DNA of 64,000 nucleotides from an uncultured Flavobacteriaceae bacterium (GTDB lineage Bacteria > Bacteroidota > Bacteroidia > Flavobacteriales > Flavobacteriaceae). The stretch spans positions 1 through 64,000 of the forward strand of contig CANMWN010000002.1 in assembly GCA_947501625.1 (NCBI GenBank), given 5' to 3'. Shown here one piece after another: positions 7,877 through 18,010 of the stretch; positions within the stretch are counted from its first letter, which is position 1; each line of letters starts with the position of its first letter. The notes beneath the pieces were generated by a model that saw nothing but the letters and a program-made list of their open reading frames with translations, did not search any database and was not told the origin of the DNA. The position numbers were made by a program, and so were the translations under genes.

Positions 7877-9370
7877 ATGAAAAATATAAATTTAAAATAT
7901 TTACTTGTAAGTCTCTTTTTTATAGGGTTAACAAGTTCATGTAGTGATGATTTTGTAAATGTTGATTCATTAGATGAAAATTCAGAAGACTATTTTAATT
8001 CTGAAGAAGATTATCAAAATGCATTGGTAGGAGTTTATGACTTATTGCAAGCAACTTACTTAAATGCAATGCTTGGAGAAATTGCATCTGACAATACGCT
8101 CGCAGGCGGTGAAAGTGCAACAGATGTTATAGGTATTCAAGAAGTTGATGACATGATTCACACTCCAGTAAATGCTCAGTTGAGAGATATATGGGGATGG
8201 ATGTTTTCGGGAGTTAATAGAGCTAATTTTATTTTAGAGTTTCAAGATAAAACCGACTTTGCTGGTAAAGAACAAGTTTTAGCTCAAGCAAGGTTTTTAA
8301 GAGCCTATTATTATTTTGAATTAGTTAAATGGTTCGGTGATGTCCCATTGGTTGTTGACAAGCGTTTCTTATTTGGTGACCAATTTAATGTTGATAGAAC
8401 TCCAAAAGCAGAAGTGTATGCACAAATTGAATTAGACTTGATATATGCAGCTGAGAATTTATCATATACAGCTTCGCAGCAAGGTAGAGTTACAAAAGGT
8501 GCAGCACAAGCTTTATTAGGAAAAGTTTACTTATTTCAAGACAAGTTTCCTGAAGCATCTCAAGTATTGGATGATTTAATTATCAATGGACCTTACGATT
8601 TAGTTTCAGACTATAATTCAATATTTGAACATGATGGTGAGAATGGCATTGAATCAGTTTTTGAAGTTCAATATAATGATGATCAAGGTGCAAGTTTTGA
8701 TTGTTTACAATGTAGTGAGGGTAATGTTGCAGTAGGATTTAGTGGAGTTAGAAGTTATGTTGCAGTACCAAATTCTTCTGGTGATATTTTCTCTTCAGGA
8801 TTTAGTTTTAACGTTCCTGTTCAAGAAGCATATGATGCATATGAAGATGGAGATATGAGAAGAGATGTAGCAATTTTAGACATTGAAGCTTGGGCTGCAC
8901 AAACAGGAATAGAATATGGAACAGGCTTTGAACACACTGGTTATTTTAATAGAAAATATTTACCTCGAAAAAGAAGTGATACTGCAGCAGGAGATAGAAA
9001 TTTAACTAACCCAAATAATTACCGATCAATTCGTTTTGCAGATGTATTATTAATGGCTGCAGAAGCATTTAATAGAGGTAATATAGATGATGGGAAAGCA
9101 CAAAACTATTTAAATAGAGTTAGAGAACGTGCTTTTGGTGATACTATGCATAATGTTACTGCTTCTGGAGCAACTTTAACAACTGCAATTTATCATGAAA
9201 GAAGAGTCGAATTATTGGGCGAAGGTCATAGATTTTTTGATTTAGTAAGAACAGGTAGAGCCGCTTCAGAAATTGATGGCTTTGTAGCTGGTAAACACGA
9301 AGTATTCCCAATACCTTTAATTGAAATTCAATTGACAGGTAATAGATGGGAACAAAATCCTAATTATTAA
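7877..9370 (+). CDS. susD: SusD-like surface glycan-binding lipoprotein (RagB/SusD)
   Basis: This 497-residue lipoprotein has its lipobox Cys at residue 22, followed by SDDF. The acidic pair fits the Bacteroidota lipoprotein export signal for the cell surface. The RagB/SusD fold shows in the helical TPR-like part (FLRAYYYFELVKWFGDVPLV at about 140-160, RVTKGAAQALLGKVYL) and the C-terminal FADVLLMAAEAFNRG and HERRVELLGEGHRFFDLVRTG segments. It caps the SusC barrel and binds the glucan. It lies between susC and the binding lipoprotein in one unit. Confidence 0.95.
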   Translation: MKNINLKYLLVSLFFIGLTSSCSDDFVNVDSLDENSEDYFNSEEDYQNALVGVYDLLQATYLNAMLGEIASDNTLAGGESATDVIGIQEVDDMIHTPVNAQLRDIWGWMFSGVNRANFILEFQDKTDFAGKEQVLAQARFLRAYYYFELVKWFGDVPLVVDKRFLFGDQFNVDRTPKAEVYAQIELDLIYAAENLSYTASQQGRVTKGAAQALLGKVYLFQDKFPEASQVLDDLIINGPYDLVSDYNSIFEHDGENGIESVFEVQYNDDQGASFDCLQCSEGNVAVGFSGVRSYVAVPNSSGDIFSSGFSFNVPVQEAYDAYEDGDMRRDVAILDIEAWAAQTGIEYGTGFEHTGYFNRKYLPRKRSDTAAGDRNLTNPNNYRSIRFADVLLMAAEAFNRGNIDDGKAQNYLNRVRERAFGDTMHNVTASGATLTTAIYHERRVELLGEGHRFFDLVRTGRAASEIDGFVAGKHEVFPIPLIEIQLTGNRWEQNPNY

Positions 9371-9380
9371 AATTAAGACA

Positions 9381-11420
9381 ATGAAAAGAATTAAAAGTAT
9401 TTATAAATCGTTATTCTTATTGCTACTTATAGTAGCATGTACAGAAGACAATAGAAACCTATCTTATTTAGATTCGATAGCGATTCCTAGTGAGCTTGGT
9501 CTAGCTTATAATGTAACTCAAGATAATACCGGATTAGTTACATTGACACCAACTGCAACATCAGCAGAAAAGTTTGAAGTGTATTTTGGAGATAATACGC
9601 TAGAACCTGAAGAATTGACACAAGGAGAAAGTACTAATCATACCTATGCTGAAGGAACTTATGATGTAAGATTAATTGCTTTCAATATTAAAGGGGAATC
9701 TGCAGAAATCACACAACAATTAGTGGTTTCATTTATGGCCCCTCAAAACCTAGAAGTAACTATAGAAAATGATCCAGCGATATCAAAGCAAGTAAATGTA
9801 ACTGCTACTGCTGAATATGCAGCAATGTATGATTTTTATACAGGAGAGTCAGGATCAACGGATCCAATTTCTGCAAATATTGGTGATACAGTTTCTCATT
9901 TATATACCAATCCAGGTATTTATACAATAAGAGTAGTTGCAAAAGGGGCAGCTATTGAAACAACAGAATATACAATTGATTTTGAAGTTACTGAAATTTT
10001 GCAACCAATTACTGCAGCTCCAACACCACAATCTGCTGAACAAGATGTTATATCAATTTATAGTGATCAATATACAGGAGTTCCTTTAAGTGAAGTAAAC
10101 CCAAATTGGGGGCAATCAACAACATTAACAGAGATTCAAGTTGACGGAGATAATATTTGGGTGTATAATGCTCTAAATTATACTGGAATTGTCACTGATT
10201 ATGGCAATCCAACAGATTTATCTTCAATGGAAAGTGTACATTTTGATTACTGGACCTCTAATGCAACCACACTTGGATTAAAATTAGTTAACACTTCATA
10301 TGCTGATGGAGACCCTCTTAAAGAAGATATCGAAGAAGTTGGTACTGTTACTCAGGGAGAATGGGTTAGTGTTGATATACCATTGTCTGATTATACTACA
10401 GATGTTTCAGGAATTACGCAATTACTTTTTGATACACTTGGAAATACTTCTGACGTGTTTATCGATAATTTATATTTTTATAGAGCCCCAACTACAACTA
10501 GTGGTGTTACACCAATTGATTTCGAAGAAGATTTTGAGTTAAGTTCATTTGATGGTGGTGATATATCAGTAGTTGCAAATCCTGATACGAATGGGAACTC
10601 ATCATCTATGGTAGCACGTATGATTAAAAATGCTGGGCAGCCTTGGGCAGGTTCTAAAATAACAATTCCTGAACAATTCTCTTTTCCAAACACAACTGTT
10701 ACTGCTAAAGTTTGGTCTCCAAGAACAGGATTAAATTTATTAATGAAATTTGAAGATGCAGTTCCTTGGCCTAATGTAACAGCCTCAGCTGAAATTACTG
10801 CAACTACAACTGTAGCAAATGCTTGGGAGGAATTAACATTTGATTTTTCTGGAATAGACACATCAATTGAGTTTTATAATCTAGTAATGATTATGGATAA
10901 TGGAACTCAAGGTGATGGTACAGATAATTATACAATTTATATAGATGATATTTCAACTACTCCTAGTTTAGATTTTGAACCAAATTTTGAATTAAGTTCA
11001 TTTGATGGTGGCGATATATCAGTAGTAGCAAATCCTGACACGAATGGGAATTCATCATCTATGGTAGCACGTATGATTAAAAATGCTGGGCAGCCTTGGG
11101 CAGGTTCTAAAATAACTGTCCCTGAACAATTCACATTTTTGAGCGGTACAAGTGTAAGTGTTAAAGTTTGGTCGCCAAGAGCAGGATTGAATTTATTAAT
11201 GAAATTTGAAGATGCAGTTCCTTGGCCTAATGTAACAGCCTCAGCTGAAATTACTACAACTACAACTGTAGCAAATGCTTGGGAGGAATTAACATTTGAT
11301 TTTTCTGGAATAGACACATCAATTGAGTTTTATAATCTAGTAATGATCATGGATAATGGAACTCAAGGTGATGGTACAGATAATTATACAATTTATATAG
11401 ATGATATCTCACAATTTTAA
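9381..11420 (+). CDS. Multidomain surface glycan-binding lipoprotein (SGBP, SusE/F position)
   Basis: The 679-residue lipoprotein has Cys20 followed by TEDN, an acidic tail consistent with surface export. Two PKD/Ig-like domains (about 40-115 and 118-205) act as spacers. A beta-sandwich module follows (about 215-370, starting DVISIYSDQYTG and ending VFIDNLYFY), then two almost identical modules of 151 residues (about 380-530 and 531-679). The first module type also occurs twice in the T9SS protein downstream, and the second type resembles that protein's N-terminus (VANPDT). With no catalytic residues visible and a position after SusD, it most likely binds laminarin at the surface. Family names for the modules could not be assigned; they look like CBM4-type sandwiches. 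Confidence 0.8.
   Translation: MKRIKSIYKSLFLLLLIVACTEDNRNLSYLDSIAIPSELGLAYNVTQDNTGLVTLTPTATSAEKFEVYFGDNTLEPEELTQGESTNHTYAEGTYDVRLIAFNIKGESAEITQQLVVSFMAPQNLEVTIENDPAISKQVNVTATAEYAAMYDFYTGESGSTDPISANIGDTVSHLYTNPGIYTIRVVAKGAAIETTEYTIDFEVTEILQPITAAPTPQSAEQDVISIYSDQYTGVPLSEVNPNWGQSTTLTEIQVDGDNIWVYNALNYTGIVTDYGNPTDLSSMESVHFDYWTSNATTLGLKLVNTSYADGDPLKEDIEEVGTVTQGEWVSVDIPLSDYTTDVSGITQLLFDTLGNTSDVFIDNLYFYRAPTTTSGVTPIDFEEDFELSSFDGGDISVVANPDTNGNSSSMVARMIKNAGQPWAGSKITIPEQFSFPNTTVTAKVWSPRTGLNLLMKFEDAVPWPNVTASAEITATTTVANAWEELTFDFSGIDTSIEFYNLVMIMDNGTQGDGTDNYTIYIDDISTTPSLDFEPNFELSSFDGGDISVVANPDTNGNSSSMVARMIKNAGQPWAGSKITVPEQFTFLSGTSVSVKVWSPRAGLNLLMKFEDAVPWPNVTASAEITTTTTVANAWEELTFDFSGIDTSIEFYNLVMIMDNGTQGDGTDNYTIYIDDISQF
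10518..11410 (+). repeat. Near-identical tandem intragenic duplication (453-bp unit)
   Basis: The unit starting at 10518 is repeated from 10971 with only scattered differences, apart from a divergent stretch around 10670-10700 versus 11120-11150. The similarity holds at DNA level, including third codon positions, so the duplication or a later gene conversion is recent. The period is 453 bp, exactly 151 codons, so the frame is kept. Confidence 0.9.
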
Positions 11421-11431
11421 ACTTAATTAAA

Positions 11432-13099
11432 ATGAAAAAATTTAAAAATATTTACTCAATACTTTTGATTGCAATTATAGTACTTATTGGTTGTGAAGAA
11501 GATAAAGATTATGAGTTTGGAGATATTATTGCTCCATCCAATATTAATATAACGATAGATATACTTGGACAAGATGCTAATAATCCAAATGGTGATGGTA
11601 GTGGTAAAGTAACGTTTAATGTTACTGCTGATAATGCCTTAAGTTATACAATTAATTTTGGAGATGGATCTGAAAAAACTATTCCATCTGGTACTGATAC
11701 TCATGTATATTCAAGTACGGGTGTTCATACCTATACTGCAGTTGTAAATGCCATAGGTACTGCGGGTGTAAAGTCTAGTCAATCAATAGATGTTACTGTA
11801 TTTAGTTCTTTTGCTGATGTTGAAGCTGAAAATTTATTAAGTGGAGTTAATGTTGGAGATAGTAAAACTTGGTTTTGGGCAGCAGATAGACCAACTCATG
11901 TTGGTTTAGGACCAGTTACTGATGATTACGGTAACGGAGAATTTGCTTATGAAGCTTGGTGGAATTCTATTGGACCATGGGATACTGAAAAATCATGTAT
12001 GTATACTAATGAATTTGTATTTACTAGAACTAATAACGGATTGACATTTGAACAAACAGTTGGGCCAGCATTTATTCCTGGTGCTTATGCAGATGTTTTA
12101 GGAGTAGGAGGAGATCAATGTCACGATGAAACTGTAGCTACAACTATGTTTGGTGTGAAGAATGTCTCTTTTGCCCCTTCTTCTTCAAAAGCAGCAGTTG
12201 AAGGAAGTTATAATAATGAACCATATAGAGGGACTACTTTTGAAATTTCCGATGGCGGTTTTATGGGCTGGTATGTTGGAGCGAGTACCTACGATATTAT
12301 ATCTCTTACGGCTGATGAAATGATTGTTAGAATCATTCAAGATGGTGATGGTTTTGCTTGGTACCACAAATTTGTTTCTACTAGACCTACTCAAGGACCA
12401 AATTATGTTCATACAAATTTAGTTTGGGAGGATGATTTTAATACAGATGGCGCACCCGATGCTTCAAAATGGACATACGACCTTGGAGCAGGTGGTTGGG
12501 GTAATGGCGAGTCTCAAACCTATACTAATAATTCAGAGAATGCAGTTGTACAAGGAGGCTCTTTAATCATCACTGCCAAAGATGATGGTAGTGGAGGTTA
12601 CACATCAGCAAGATTAAAGTCTCAGGGCTTATATGAATTTACATATGGTAGAGTAGAAATTAGAGCTAAACTTCCTTCAGCACAAGGAACCTGGCCAGCT
12701 TTATGGATGTTAGGTGCTAACTTCCCAACTGTTGGATGGCCTCAATCTGGCGAAATAGATATAATGGAACAAACAGGTGGAGATAAAAATACAGTACTTG
12801 GAACTTGTCATTGGTATGACAATGTAAATTCTCAAACTGCAAGTTTTGGTGAAACAACCTCTATTTCCAATGCAGATTCTGAATTTCATTTATATACAAT
12901 TGAGTGGACAGATACAGCCATTAAAATATTTTTGGATGATGTAGAATATTATGTTTTAGCAAATAATTCGGATTTACCTTTTAATGCAGACTTTTTCTTG
13001 ATTATGAATATAGCAATGGGAGGAACGCTTGGAGGTACTATTGATCCAGCATTTACTGAAGATACTATGGAAGTAGATTATGTAAAAGTTTATCAATAG
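11432..13099 (+). CDS. GH16 endo-beta-1,3-glucanase (laminarinase) lipoprotein with PKD domain
   Basis: The 555-residue lipoprotein has Cys21 followed by EEDKDYE, a strong acidic surface-export tail. A PKD domain (about 35-130) is followed by a module of about 190 residues that I cannot assign (about 135-325, rich in Trp and with paired Cys), then a GH16 catalytic domain (about 335-555). The GH16 signature GEIDIME is present, with Glu441 as nucleophile, Asp443, and Glu446 as acid/base. LWMLGANF and the C-terminal DYVKVYQ are typical of GH16 laminarinases. It should make the first endo cuts in laminarin at the surface. A terminator follows, closing the susC-susD-SGBP-GH16 unit. Confidence 0.92.
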   Translation: MKKFKNIYSILLIAIIVLIGCEEDKDYEFGDIIAPSNINITIDILGQDANNPNGDGSGKVTFNVTADNALSYTINFGDGSEKTIPSGTDTHVYSSTGVHTYTAVVNAIGTAGVKSSQSIDVTVFSSFADVEAENLLSGVNVGDSKTWFWAADRPTHVGLGPVTDDYGNGEFAYEAWWNSIGPWDTEKSCMYTNEFVFTRTNNGLTFEQTVGPAFIPGAYADVLGVGGDQCHDETVATTMFGVKNVSFAPSSSKAAVEGSYNNEPYRGTTFEISDGGFMGWYVGASTYDIISLTADEMIVRIIQDGDGFAWYHKFVSTRPTQGPNYVHTNLVWEDDFNTDGAPDASKWTYDLGAGGWGNGESQTYTNNSENAVVQGGSLIITAKDDGSGGYTSARLKSQGLYEFTYGRVEIRAKLPSAQGTWPALWMLGANFPTVGWPQSGEIDIMEQTGGDKNTVLGTCHWYDNVNSQTASFGETTSISNADSEFHLYTIEWTDTAIKIFLDDVEYYVLANNSDLPFNADFFLIMNIAMGGTLGGTIDPAFTEDTMEVDYVKVYQ

Positions 13100-13123
13100 T
13101 TATTAATTATTTTGAATGATAGA

Positions 13124-13160
13124 AATAGTCGAGTATGAAAGGCTACTCGACTATTTTTTT
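13124..13160 (+). terminator. Intrinsic terminator after the GH16 gene
   Basis: A 12-bp perfect stem (13124-13135 with 13144-13155) with an 8-base loop is followed by a T run. It separates the susCD-GH16 unit from the phosphorylase operon. Confidence 0.88.
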
Positions 13161-13226
13161 ATCAAAATTCTGACACTAACTTTCAATTATAAAATATAAT
13201 CGATTATTAATTTATTAAGTATTTAG

Positions 13227-13248
13227 CCTCTATAATTTAATGTAGAGG
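13227..13248 (+). repeat. Short inverted repeat just upstream of the phosphorylase start
   Basis: CCTCTA (13227-13232) and TAGAGG (13243-13248) flank ten A/T-rich bases, ending ten bases before the ATG. It may be a leader hairpin or an operator. Six-base arms can arise by chance in such DNA. Confidence 0.3.
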
Positions 13249-13258
13249 TGTCATTATA

Positions 13259-16200
13259 ATGAGTAAAAATCCAATATACATAGGGAATAAAGTAGCTTCG
13301 TTTGGAAACAAAGAGGTTAAAGGAAAATTAATTTCTTTTGATAATGAAGTTTATTATAAAATTTCTAATAGTGATCAAATGAGACCATTTTTTATGAGTC
13401 TTGTAAGTAATTCTAATCACTGGATGTTTATCGCTAGTAACGGTGGTTTATCTGCAGGTAGAAAAAATGCAGAAAATGCACTTTTCCCATATTATACCGA
13501 TGACAAGATTATTGAATCTGCTGATATTACTGGTAGTAAAACAATACTGCTTGTTCATAAAGAGCAAAAAACTTTTTTATGGGAGCCTTTTTCTAATAAG
13601 TATTATGGAATCTATAAACTAACTAGAAATCTCTATAAAAACAATTACGGTAATAAAATCATTTTTGAAGAAATAAATGAAGACCTTGGATTGACTTTTC
13701 GTTATCAATGGAATACTAGTAATCAATTTGGTTTTGTAAAAAAGTCTTCAATAATTAATAATTCTTCATCTTCTATTTCAGTAACAATTGTTGATGGAAT
13801 TCAAAATATTATGCCTTATGGAGTTAGTTCTGATTTACAAAATGCAAGTAGTAATCTAGTTGATGCATATAAGAAAAGTGAATTAGAAGTTGATACAGGT
13901 TTAGGGATTTTTGCATTAAGTGCAATTATAGTAGATAAAGCTGAACCAAGTGAAGCATTAAAATCAAATATCGTTTGGTCATTAGGAATAGATAATCCAA
14001 CTTATTTATTATCATCATTGCAATTAAATAATTTTCGGAATGGAAAAAAAATACATCAAGAGGAAGCTATAAAAGCTGAAAAAGGAGCGTATTTTATTCA
14101 CACAAGTTTTGATTTGAATGCCAATCAAAAAAAGAATTGGATGTTTATCGCAAATGTCAATCAATCAATGAATGATATTTGCGAAATTAAAGAGAAAATA
14201 AAAAACGATAATGACTTAATGTCTATTGTTCAAACTAATATTGAACTTGGGACTAAGCATTTGTTAGAACTTGCAGGCTCATCTGACGCAATACAATTGG
14301 GTGAAAATAAATTAAGAAATACAAGACATTTTTCCAATACTCTGTTCAATATTATGAGAGGAGGAATTTTTGATAACAATTATAAAATTGAAAAAGAAGA
14401 TTTTGTAAAATATATAGCCAAAGCAAATAAAAAAGTATTTAAGAAAAAAAATCAAATTCTTACCAATTTACCTTCTCTTTTTGATCTTAATTTTATTTAT
14501 AAAATAGCCAAAGAAGATGATGATAAAAATTTTAAACGCTTGTGCTTTGAATACTTGCCTTTAAAATTTAGTAGAAGGCATGGTGATCCTAGTAGACCAT
14601 GGAATAAATTCTCTATCAATACAAGAAGCGAAGTAGATGGGTCTAAAATACTAGACTATGAAGGTAATTGGAGAGATATTTTTCAAAATTGGGAAGCGTT
14701 GGCACATTCTTATCCCGAGTTTATAGAAGGTATGATTCATAAATTCTTAAATGCAACTACTTTTGATGGATATAATCCATATAGAGTCACAAAAGGAGGT
14801 TTTGATTGGGAAGTAGTTGAAGAAGATGATCCATGGTCATATATTGGTTATTGGGGAGATCATCAAATAATTTATTTACTTAAATTTTTAGAGTTTATTG
14901 AAAATTACTACCCAAACAGATTGGCAAGTTATCATAATCAAGACATTTTTGTTTATGCCAACGTCCCTTATAGAATAAAAACCTATGACGATATTTTAAA
15001 AAACCCTAAGGATACTATTGATTTTGATTATGAAAATGATGCTAGAATCAATCAAAAAAGAAAAGAATTAGGCGTTGATGGTGCATTATTGAGAGATGAG
15101 AATTTCTTTATTTATAAGGTTAATATAATAGAAAAATTATTGGTGCCTGTATTGGCTAAAATTTCAAATTTTATTCCCGAAGGTGGAATCTGGTTAAATA
15201 CTCAAAGACCTGAATGGAATGATGCTAATAATGCTCTGGTTGGTAATGGTGTTTCAATGGTAACATTGTATTACATAAAACGATTCTTGAATTACTTTGA
15301 GAATTTTATTGATACTATTTCAGCAAATCAATTTGAGATTTCAGTTGAACTTTCAATATTATTAAAGGCTATTACAAAAGCATTGGTTTCTAATGAAAAA
15401 ATTCTATCTAATAGAATATCTGATGCTGATAGAAAAACATTAATGGATCTACTTGGTAATGCAGGTAGTATTTACAGAAACAGTATATATTCTAACGGTT
15501 TTTCTAGCGATAGAGAAAAAATTTCAAAAAGCGAAATTATTGACTTTATTAGAATAACTAATAAATATCTTAATCATACTATAGCGGCAAATAAAAGAGA
15601 GGATAAGTTATATCATGCTTATAATTTAATGACTTTGAAAAATGAATCAGAAGTTTCAATTTCTTATTTGCCAGAGATGCTTGAGGGTCAAGTAGCTATT
15701 TTAAGTTCTGGTTACTTATCTTCAATAGAAGCATTAGAGGTATTAGATAGCTTGAAATCAAGTAAATTGTTTAGAGAAGATCAGTACAGCTATATTTTAT
15801 ATCCAGATAAGGAATTGTCAAGATTTGTTGATAAAAATAATATTTCTTCACAATCGGTTGAAAAATCCAAATTACTTAAACAATTAGTTGCTGAAGGTAA
15901 CACACAAATAATTGAACAGGATAGTTTAAGAAACTATCATTTTAACGGTAATTTTAATAACGCTGATAGTTTGTTGAGCGCTTTAAATGAACTTTCGGAA
16001 GAAAAATATGGTACTTTAATAGAGCAAGAAAAACCTTTGCTGTTATCAATTTTTGAAGACATTTTTGATCATAAATCTTTTACTGGTCGTTCAGGTACAT
16101 TTTTTGGCTATGAAGGCTTAGGTTCAATTTATTGGCACATGGTTTCAAAATTACTTTTAGCAGTTCAAGAAGTATGTATGAAAGCCGTTAAAGAAGAAGA

Positions 16201-16717
16201 AAGTGAAGAAGTTATTGGAAGGCTTTTGGAACACTATTATGAAATAAACGAAGGAATAGGTATTCACAAGTCTCCAGAATTGTATGGAGCCTTTCCAACC
16301 GATCCTTATTCTCACACGCCAGCTGGAAAAGGCGCACAACAACCTGGAATGACAGGTCAAGTAAAAGAAGATGTGTTATGTAGGTTTGGTGAGCTAGGTG
16401 TATACGTAAAAAATGGAATTTTACAATTTAACCCAAGATTGTTAAGGCAAAAAGAGTTTTTAATAAACCCTCAGGTTTTCAATTATACTGATGTTAATTC
16501 GAATGAAGTAAGTATTCCATTAGAAAAAAACTCTTTTTGTTTTACATATTGTCAAATTCCAATTATTTATAAACTTTCTAATAAAAATAAAATTGAAGTA
16601 ATAACAAATAATGAAGATAAAGTATTTGAAAGTTTAATGCTAGACCTTAAAACAAGTCAAAAAGTTTTTCAAAGAACTGGAGAAATTAAATTTATAAAAG
16701 TTGAATTAAAAATATAA
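13259..16717 (+). CDS. Cytosolic beta-1,3-glucan phosphorylase (GH149-like, clan GH-Q)
   Basis: The 1152-residue protein has no signal peptide and so is cytosolic. It resembles the inverting glycoside phosphorylases GH94/GH149/GH161: the motif EWNDANNALVGNG at about 652-664 matches the GH94 WND catalytic segment, which makes Asp655 the proposed general acid. Other visible family features are GYWGDHQIIYLLKF and the C-terminal GPHS/SYKPLK-like sandwich. Its length fits GH149 or GH161 better than GH94 (about 800). It should split imported beta-1,3-glucan oligosaccharides with phosphate to glucose-1-phosphate, saving ATP. It is the first gene after a terminator, with a GH17 gene 11 bases downstream. 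GH149 rather than GH161 is inferred from the flavobacterial context. Confidence 0.75.
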   Translation: MSKNPIYIGNKVASFGNKEVKGKLISFDNEVYYKISNSDQMRPFFMSLVSNSNHWMFIASNGGLSAGRKNAENALFPYYTDDKIIESADITGSKTILLVHKEQKTFLWEPFSNKYYGIYKLTRNLYKNNYGNKIIFEEINEDLGLTFRYQWNTSNQFGFVKKSSIINNSSSSISVTIVDGIQNIMPYGVSSDLQNASSNLVDAYKKSELEVDTGLGIFALSAIIVDKAEPSEALKSNIVWSLGIDNPTYLLSSLQLNNFRNGKKIHQEEAIKAEKGAYFIHTSFDLNANQKKNWMFIANVNQSMNDICEIKEKIKNDNDLMSIVQTNIELGTKHLLELAGSSDAIQLGENKLRNTRHFSNTLFNIMRGGIFDNNYKIEKEDFVKYIAKANKKVFKKKNQILTNLPSLFDLNFIYKIAKEDDDKNFKRLCFEYLPLKFSRRHGDPSRPWNKFSINTRSEVDGSKILDYEGNWRDIFQNWEALAHSYPEFIEGMIHKFLNATTFDGYNPYRVTKGGFDWEVVEEDDPWSYIGYWGDHQIIYLLKFLEFIENYYPNRLASYHNQDIFVYANVPYRIKTYDDILKNPKDTIDFDYENDARINQKRKELGVDGALLRDENFFIYKVNIIEKLLVPVLAKISNFIPEGGIWLNTQRPEWNDANNALVGNGVSMVTLYYIKRFLNYFENFIDTISANQFEISVELSILLKAITKALVSNEKILSNRISDADRKTLMDLLGNAGSIYRNSIYSNGFSSDREKISKSEIIDFIRITNKYLNHTIAANKREDKLYHAYNLMTLKNESEVSISYLPEMLEGQVAILSSGYLSSIEALEVLDSLKSSKLFREDQYSYILYPDKELSRFVDKNNISSQSVEKSKLLKQLVAEGNTQIIEQDSLRNYHFNGNFNNADSLLSALNELSEEKYGTLIEQEKPLLLSIFEDIFDHKSFTGRSGTFFGYEGLGSIYWHMVSKLLLAVQEVCMKAVKEEESEEVIGRLLEHYYEINEGIGIHKSPELYGAFPTDPYSHTPAGKGAQQPGMTGQVKEDVLCRFGELGVYVKNGILQFNPRLLRQKEFLINPQVFNYTDVNSNEVSIPLEKNSFCFTYCQIPIIYKLSNKNKIEVITNNEDKVFESLMLDLKTSQKVFQRTGEIKFIKVELKI

Positions 16718-16728
16718 TTGACTCTTAG

Positions 16729-18009
16729 ATGAAGTTAACGATTAAAATATTAGTTTTTTTATTCGGAGCACTTATAGTGTTCTCATGTACTAAAGTTAAA
16801 AATAATAATTCAAAAACTATAAAAGCACAATCAAGTTTGAAAGCAAAAGATATTTTAGGTAATCCAGATTATTTAGCAATTTCTTACGGTGGTTATAGAG
16901 CCAATACAAGAGATGTTCAACCAACAATTGAAGAGTTGAAGGAAGATATGAAACTTTTGAATGCTATGGGAGTAAAAATATTAAGAACCTATAATGTTCA
17001 TTTTAATCAAGCAGCAAACTTATTAGAAGCTATTAATCAATTGAAAAAGGAAGATGTTAATTTTGAAATGTATGTAATGCTTGGTATTTGGATTGATTGT
17101 AAAAATGCTTTCAATTGGGAACAAGGAGAGCCAAATCATAATGAAGAAAGTGAAAGAAATATAACCGAAGTTAAAACTGCGGTAGAGTTAACAAAAAAAT
17201 ATCCTAACATAGTTAAAATATTAGCTGTAGGTAATGAAGCAATGGTAAAGTGGGCGACTAGTTACTATGTACGTCCAGGAATAATTTTAAAATGGGTAAA
17301 TTACTTACAAGAATTAAAAATTACTGGAGAACTTTCATCCGACTTATGGATTACCAGTTCGGATAACTTTGCTTCTTGGGGTGGCGGTGGAAAAGAATAT
17401 CATGTTGAAGATCTTAATAAATTAATCCATGCAGTTGATTATATCTCAATGCATACATATCCAATGCATGATACTCATTATAATCCAACTTTTTGGGGAC
17501 TTATAGAAACTGAAAAAAAACTGACGAAAGAAGAAAAATTAGATGCTATAATGTTGCGCTCCAAGGAGTATGCAATTGCTCAATATGATAGCGTATATAA
17601 TTATATGAAGAGTCTTGGTGTTGAAAAACCAATCCATATTGGTGAAACTGGTTGGGCAAGTTTATCAGGTGGTTTATATGGTGATAATGGTTCAAAAGCA
17701 TGTGATGAATATAAGCAAGCAAAATTTTATCAGTATATGAGAGAATGGACAGCAGAAGCTGGAATGTCTTGCTTTTATTTTGAAGCCTTTGATGAGAACT
17801 GGAAAGATGCCAGAAATGTGGAAGGTTCTGAAAATCATTTTGGATTATTTAAAATAGATGGCACAGCAAAATATGCACTTTGGGAAATGGTTGATAAAGG
17901 AGTTTTTGATGGATTAACTAGAAATGGTAAACAAATTTCTAAAACTTATGACGGTGATCTGAATAAATTATTACAAGATGTTTTAATCCCAGAAGTTAAA
18001 ATAAAGTGA
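16729..18009 (+). CDS. GH17 beta-1,3-glucanase-like lipoprotein
   Basis: The 426-residue lipoprotein has Cys20 followed by TKVKNNN. There is no acidic export tail, so it probably faces the periplasm. The TIM barrel carries the GH17 signatures: VGNEAM with acid/base Glu170 and IGETGWAS with nucleophile Glu306. Near the start, ISYGGYR and ILRTYNVHF fit the first strands of the family. It is likely an exo- or endo-acting beta-1,3-glucanase, or a transglycosylase, working on oligosaccharides imported by SusCD. The next gene starts one base after its stop, indicating translational coupling. Confidence 0.85.
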   Translation: MKLTIKILVFLFGALIVFSCTKVKNNNSKTIKAQSSLKAKDILGNPDYLAISYGGYRANTRDVQPTIEELKEDMKLLNAMGVKILRTYNVHFNQAANLLEAINQLKKEDVNFEMYVMLGIWIDCKNAFNWEQGEPNHNEESERNITEVKTAVELTKKYPNIVKILAVGNEAMVKWATSYYVRPGIILKWVNYLQELKITGELSSDLWITSSDNFASWGGGGKEYHVEDLNKLIHAVDYISMHTYPMHDTHYNPTFWGLIETEKKLTKEEKLDAIMLRSKEYAIAQYDSVYNYMKSLGVEKPIHIGETGWASLSGGLYGDNGSKACDEYKQAKFYQYMREWTAEAGMSCFYFEAFDENWKDARNVEGSENHFGLFKIDGTAKYALWEMVDKGVFDGLTRNGKQISKTYDGDLNKLLQDVLIPEVKIK

Positions 18010-18010
18010 A

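Noticed and set aside
10478-11317. Two nearly identical minus-strand open frames of about 126 codons inside the binding lipoprotein gene
   Set aside because: They mirror the duplicated coding module on the other strand. They have no start context, no signal and no neighbours, and their similarity follows from the duplication alone.
13166-13175. A fourth ACTATACA-like operator upstream of the phosphorylase gene
   Set aside because: Only a weak single half-site (ACACTAAC) is present with no partner at 11 or 21 bp, so it was not counted.
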